64,000 nucleotides of DNA from Castellaniella sp034675905 (GTDB lineage Bacteria; Pseudomonadota; Gammaproteobacteria; Burkholderiales; Burkholderiaceae_B). The stretch spans positions 105,959 to 169,958 of the forward strand of contig NZ_JAUCCV010000001.1 in NCBI RefSeq assembly GCF_034675905.1, read 5' to 3'. The first letter of the stretch is position 1, and each line of letters opens with the position of its first letter. Of this stretch, positions 61,592 to 64,000 are shown piece by piece. Made by a program: the position numbers and the translations under genes. The notes below the pieces were generated by a model, which saw only the letters and a program-made list of their open reading frames with translations, did not search any database and was not told the DNA's origin.

Positions 61592-61867
61592 TTGTCCACG
61601 CGGATTGTGGACAAGGTCATGGACAAGTCTGGGATCGCGGTGATTTGTTATTTCCAATCAAATGCTTATCGATGATGATGGAAATTTGACCAGCGTCTGT
61701 TGGCGTGTGGCGCGGCTGGTTTATCCACCGCTCGTGTGGATAAGGTCATGGATAAACCAAGGGTTACTACTGATTATGCCGGGAGATCAAGGACTTGGGT
61801 GCAGCGCACAAAAATAACCCGCTGTGCTGAACTTATCCACGAAAATTGTGGACAAGCTCGGGGATAA
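61592..61867. repeat. Three modules of three DnaA-box-like 9-mers
   Basis: Each module has TT(A/G)TCCACn, then 14 bases on TGTGGA(C/T)AA, then 12 bases on a weaker nnTGGA(C/T)AA or CGGGGATAA. Box starts are 61592/61606/61618, 61721/61735/61747 and 61833/61847/61859, so the modules share one architecture and are 129 and 112 bases apart. The box at 61735-61743 is the perfect consensus TTATCCACA on the minus strand. An AT-rich stretch lies between modules one and two (about 61645-61690). The 428-base gap between mscS and the higA-like gene holds nothing else I can identify. Confidence 0.72.
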
Positions 61868-61966
61868 GCGAAGGGGGATCTGGAGGGTGTGGTTTTGGAT
61901 CAAGGGCTTAGGAGTGGGGGGTGGGAAATGAGCGGGGATGGGCTGTAAATTGGAGGGATGCACATC

Positions 61967-62278
61967 ATGAGCAAAAACGGCATGCGGCCTATACACCCTG
62001 GCGAAGTGCTACGCGAGGACTATCTACAGCCTTTGCGCATGAGCGCGAACGCGCTGGCGCGGGCCTTGCTTGTCCCTGCTACTCGCATCAATCACATCCT
62101 GCACGAACGGCAAAGCATCACCGCCGACACAGCCCTACGACTGAGCCGCTATTTCGGTGGAGATGCGCAGTCTTGGCTGAATCTACAAACCACTTTTGAT
62201 TTACGAACTGCAGAACTGAATTCAGAACTGCAAGCCGAGCTGAAGGGGATTCGGCCTAGTGGGACTACGTTGGGATGA
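61967..62278 (+). CDS. Orphan HigA-type antitoxin
   Basis: 103 residues with an XRE helix-turn-helix: RPIHPGEVLREDYLQPLRMSANALARALLVPATRINHILHERQSITADTALRLSRYFGGDAQSWLNLQ. This is the VapI/HigA antitoxin pattern. No toxin gene of the RelE/HigB kind precedes it; the upstream sequence is the DnaA-box region. The start at 61967 has GGAGGG nine bases upstream. It is a second, distinct member of the same family as the HigA at 28349. Confidence 0.85.
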   Translation: MSKNGMRPIHPGEVLREDYLQPLRMSANALARALLVPATRINHILHERQSITADTALRLSRYFGGDAQSWLNLQTTFDLRTAELNSELQAELKGIRPSGTTLG

Positions 62279-62345
62279 GTAGTGATACCTTCCCCTGGGG
62301 CGGCTTACGGCCAGAAGCAGCCAGTCACAGCAAACGAAAGCGGAC

Positions 62346-62423
62346 GCTCAACGTTGGAGTTGAGCCGCGCGCGGCGTCCATGGTGGCATGCCGTTTCGTG
62401 TCGGCTCGAACGACAGGTTAGGC
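62346..62423 (-). repeat. Integron attC site (single)
   Basis: Read on the minus strand: R'' GCCTAAC, spacer, L'' TTCGAGCCG, a 34-base centre, L' CGGCTCAA, spacer, and R' GTTGAGC. R'' and R' fit RYYYAAC and GTTRRRY; L'' and L' pair except for one extra base in L'', the extrahelical base typical of attC. The stop codon TAA of the preceding gene is inside R'', as in many gene cassettes. Length is 78 bases. Confidence 0.65.
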
Positions 62424-62759
62424 GTCATTGCACTCGATAGCGTTCATGAGCGTGTCGTTGGCCATGGTGAAGTTCTGCAACTGGCCTTGGAGTTCGTAGG
62501 CCCACTTGGCCCCGTGGAACAGGTTGTTCCTGAACCTATATACGATGATTAGCAGAGATGCGACGCAGTCTGCAGGGTTGTTGTTCTGTTCTCGCAGCGC
62601 TGCTTCCACAAGAGCCGGATTGTCGTTGCCCCTGAGGTGAAGGTGTTGGAAGTGGCGTGACTGCTGTCCACCGGGAAAGTACCTATCGCGGAAGTATTGA
62701 AGGGCTGCGTCGAAGCGCTCGGCATGCAGTGCCTGACTTGCAGCCCACTCACGGGTGAG
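62418..62759 (-). pseudogene. 5'-truncated HEPN-domain cassette gene
   Basis: 113 codons without a start, cut at the IS3 left end (62760). The visible protein has a HEPN-type R-x4-H motif in YRFRNNLFHGAKWAYELQGQLQNF (Arg77 and His82 of the fragment), the catalytic pattern of HEPN RNases. Many toxins and defence proteins use this fold. An internal GTG at 62609 could still start a 63-codon piece. Its stop codon lies in the attC core, so the gene was the body of an integron cassette. Original length unknown. Confidence 0.62.
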
Positions 62760-62820
62760 TGAATCGGCCCGGAACCTCTAGACACCCATATGCCTCATAA
62801 TGGGGCGATGAGGAGTCATC

Positions 62821-63111
62821 ATGAGCACGAAGGCCATGCAGAAGCGTTTTTCCGAAGAGTTCAAGATCGAGGCTGTGCGCCAGACGACCGAGCGCGGCCA
62901 CAAGGTGGCCGATGTTGCAGCGCGTTTGGGGATCAGTACCTGGAGCCTGTATCAGTGGCGTAAACAGTACGCTGGTGACGAGGGCAGCCGCCGCGAGGCC
63001 GGTGAACAGGCTCAGGAAGTTCGGCGCCTGAAGGCCGAGCTGCGGCGTGTGACCGAGGAGCGCGACATCTTAAAAAAAGCGGCGGCGTACTTCGCGAAGC
63101 AGTCCCAGTGA
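62821..63111 (+). CDS. IS3-family transposase OrfA
   Basis: 96 residues: helix-turn-helix FSEEFKIEAVRQTTERGHKVADVAARLGISTWSLYQWRKQY followed by a leucine-zipper-like helix (VRRLKAELRRVTEERDILKKAAAYFA). It binds the IS ends. The codons TTA AAA AAA at 63070-63078 contain a run of seven A, a slippery site for -1 frameshifting into orfB, whose frame is open through that point. OrfA overlaps OrfB by four bases. Confidence 0.92.
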   Translation: MSTKAMQKRFSEEFKIEAVRQTTERGHKVADVAARLGISTWSLYQWRKQYAGDEGSRREAGEQAQEVRRLKAELRRVTEERDILKKAAAYFAKQSQ

Positions 63112-63986
63112 AGTACGCCTTCGTTCGGGACCACACGACCGTCTTTCCGGTGCGACGTATGTGCGCGGTGCTCGGTATCCATCCCAGCGGCTACTACGCC
63201 TGGCGCCGTTCTCCACACAGCGCTCGCACTCTGGAGGATCAGCGGCTCGTAGGGCTCATTCGTCAGAGCTGGCAGGACAGCGAGTACATCTACGGCTATC
63301 GCAAGGTGACCCACGACCTACGGGATCTGGGCGAGATCTGTGGCAGGCACCGGGTGGCGCGGATCATGCGCGAGCATCACCTGCGTTCTCAGACGGGTTA
63401 CAAGCGCCGGCGGCCGGGTAACCGAGGCGGGCACCCCAGCTTGGTGGCTGAGAACCTCTTGCAGCAACAGTTCGACGTGGCTGCGCCCGATCAGGCGTGG
63501 GTGACCGACATCACCTATATCCGCACTCATGAGGGATGGTTGTATCTGGCGGTGGTGATCGACCTCTTTGCGCGCACCGTGGTCGGGTGGTCCATGGGCA
63601 GTCGCATCGATAGCGATCTGGTGCTCAACGCCTTGTTAGCGGCCGTCTGGCGCCGCCGTCCGAAGACTGAGGTCATCATCCATAGCGATCAGGGCAGCCA
63701 GTTCGGTAGCCACGATTGGCGTGATTTCTTGAAGTCCCATCGGCTCAAACCAAGCATGAGTCGGCGCGGCAATTGCCATGACAACGCCGTGGCCGAGAGC
63801 TTCTTCCAGCTGCTCAAGCGCGAACGGATCCGCCGTCGCGTCTACGCCACCCGGGAGCAGGCCAGGGCTGATATCTTCGATTACATCGAGATGTTCTACA
63901 ACCCGAAACGGCGCCACAGCCATGCCGGTGATCTCTCACCGGTAGAATTCGAGAACCAGCATTTTTTGAAGACCGGGACCGTCTAG
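63108..63986 (+). CDS. IS3-family transposase OrfB (DDE integrase)
   Basis: 292 residues from a GTG start. The retroviral-integrase-like core has the DDE residues in WVTDITYIR, IIHSDQGSQF and AVAESFFQLLKRE, and the usual end YNPKRRHSHAGDLSPVEFE. It normally functions as the OrfAB fusion made by frameshifting. Intact in the window. Confidence 0.94.
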   Translation: MKYAFVRDHTTVFPVRRMCAVLGIHPSGYYAWRRSPHSARTLEDQRLVGLIRQSWQDSEYIYGYRKVTHDLRDLGEICGRHRVARIMREHHLRSQTGYKRRRPGNRGGHPSLVAENLLQQQFDVAAPDQAWVTDITYIRTHEGWLYLAVVIDLFARTVVGWSMGSRIDSDLVLNALLAAVWRRRPKTEVIIHSDQGSQFGSHDWRDFLKSHRLKPSMSRRGNCHDNAVAESFFQLLKRERIRRRVYATREQARADIFDYIEMFYNPKRRHSHAGDLSPVEFENQHFLKTGTV

Positions 63987-64000
63987 AAAACCCGGGCCGA

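Larger units (their letters stand above)
62760..64000 (+). mobile_element. IS3-family insertion sequence (right end just outside the window)
   Basis: The left terminal repeat at 62760-62783 (TGAATCGGCCCGG...TCTAGAC) is matched by the inverted end at 63981-64000 (GTCTAGA...CCGGGCCGA). The last four bases of the right end fall past position 64000. It carries orfA and orfB in the IS3 arrangement. It has cut the HEPN cassette gene. Target duplication cannot be checked because the right flank is missing. Confidence 0.85.

Noticed and set aside
61592..61867. Chromosome origin oriC
   Set aside because: DnaA boxes are present but no dnaA, dnaN, gidA/mnmG or parAB genes flank them, as expected in this group. 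I keep it as a DnaA-box locus of unknown use.
62346..62423. attC read on the plus strand with higA-like as its cassette gene
   Set aside because: The minus-strand reading places the HEPN stop codon in R'' and puts the extra base in L'', which fits cassettes better; the higA-like stop is 68 bases away.
1..64000. CRISPR arrays, rRNA operon, prophage
   Set aside because: No regularly spaced direct repeats of CRISPR size, no rRNA sequence and no phage structural genes were seen; XerD at 26993 is the housekeeping recombinase.

Overview
The window looks like chromosome from a high-GC betaproteobacterium of the order Burkholderiales, most like the Alcaligenaceae (Bordetella/Castellaniella-type gene content). 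The reasons are its GC-rich codon use, an acetate/propionate/ketone-body metabolism typical of that group, and the fba-purC-purE-purK-Sua5 and cysS-TPR-ppiB-lpxH gene orders. I cannot name the genus. Most of the window is ordinary housekeeping sequence; two stretches stand out.

Layout. 1-2111: an omega-amino-acid:pyruvate aminotransferase (cut by the window edge) divergent from a MocR-type regulator, with three operator-like repeats between them. 2161-5816: a minus-strand operon of thioesterase, scoA, scoB and Xaa-Pro aminopeptidase. 5925-8303: ETF:ubiquinone oxidoreductase and a MarC-family protein. 8469-13745: acs, then a prpE-UMF1 transporter pair. 13904-18094: tcdA, gamma-glutamylcyclotransferase, pdxH, a flavin reductase, purU and a MaoC protein. 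18266-22942: operon fba-purC-purE-purK-Sua5. 23011-26849: mog, modE and modABC with a ModE operator. 26993-29297: xerD, a higBA toxin-antitoxin operon coupled to ybaK, and tRNA-Arg(CCT).

29356-46992 is the centre of interest: an exopolysaccharide island of visibly lower GC. Eleven closely spaced minus-strand genes run wecB, BcsB-like subunit, nfrB-like synthase, nfrA-like outer-membrane exporter, algF-like, two AlgX/AlgJ-like SGNH proteins, FkbH-like HAD protein, acyl carrier protein, AlgI-like MBOAT and a VOC protein. A DUF4434-type lipoprotein (probable glycoside-hydrolase fold) and a LapD-like degenerate GGDEF-EAL receptor lie beside them. My reading is a c-di-GMP-activated synthase-dependent system that polymerises an N-acetylmannosamine-type sugar made by WecB, exports it through NfrA and decorates it. 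The acyl donor may be glyceryl-ACP, built by the FkbH/ACP pair, rather than only acetate. The combination is inferred from domains and is the best candidate for an undescribed system here.

47057-61538 returns to housekeeping genes: Ap4A phosphorylase, a lipoprotein, tRNA-Ser(GCT), lysC, tilS, accA, an AlkA-like glycosylase, cysS, a TPR protein, cyclophilin, lpxH, a TerC-CBS protein, suhB, trmJ, cysE and mscS. 61539-64000 is accessory: three identically built DnaA-box modules, an orphan HigA-type antitoxin, a single integron attC site carrying a HEPN-domain cassette gene, and an IS3-family element that truncates that gene and runs to the window edge.
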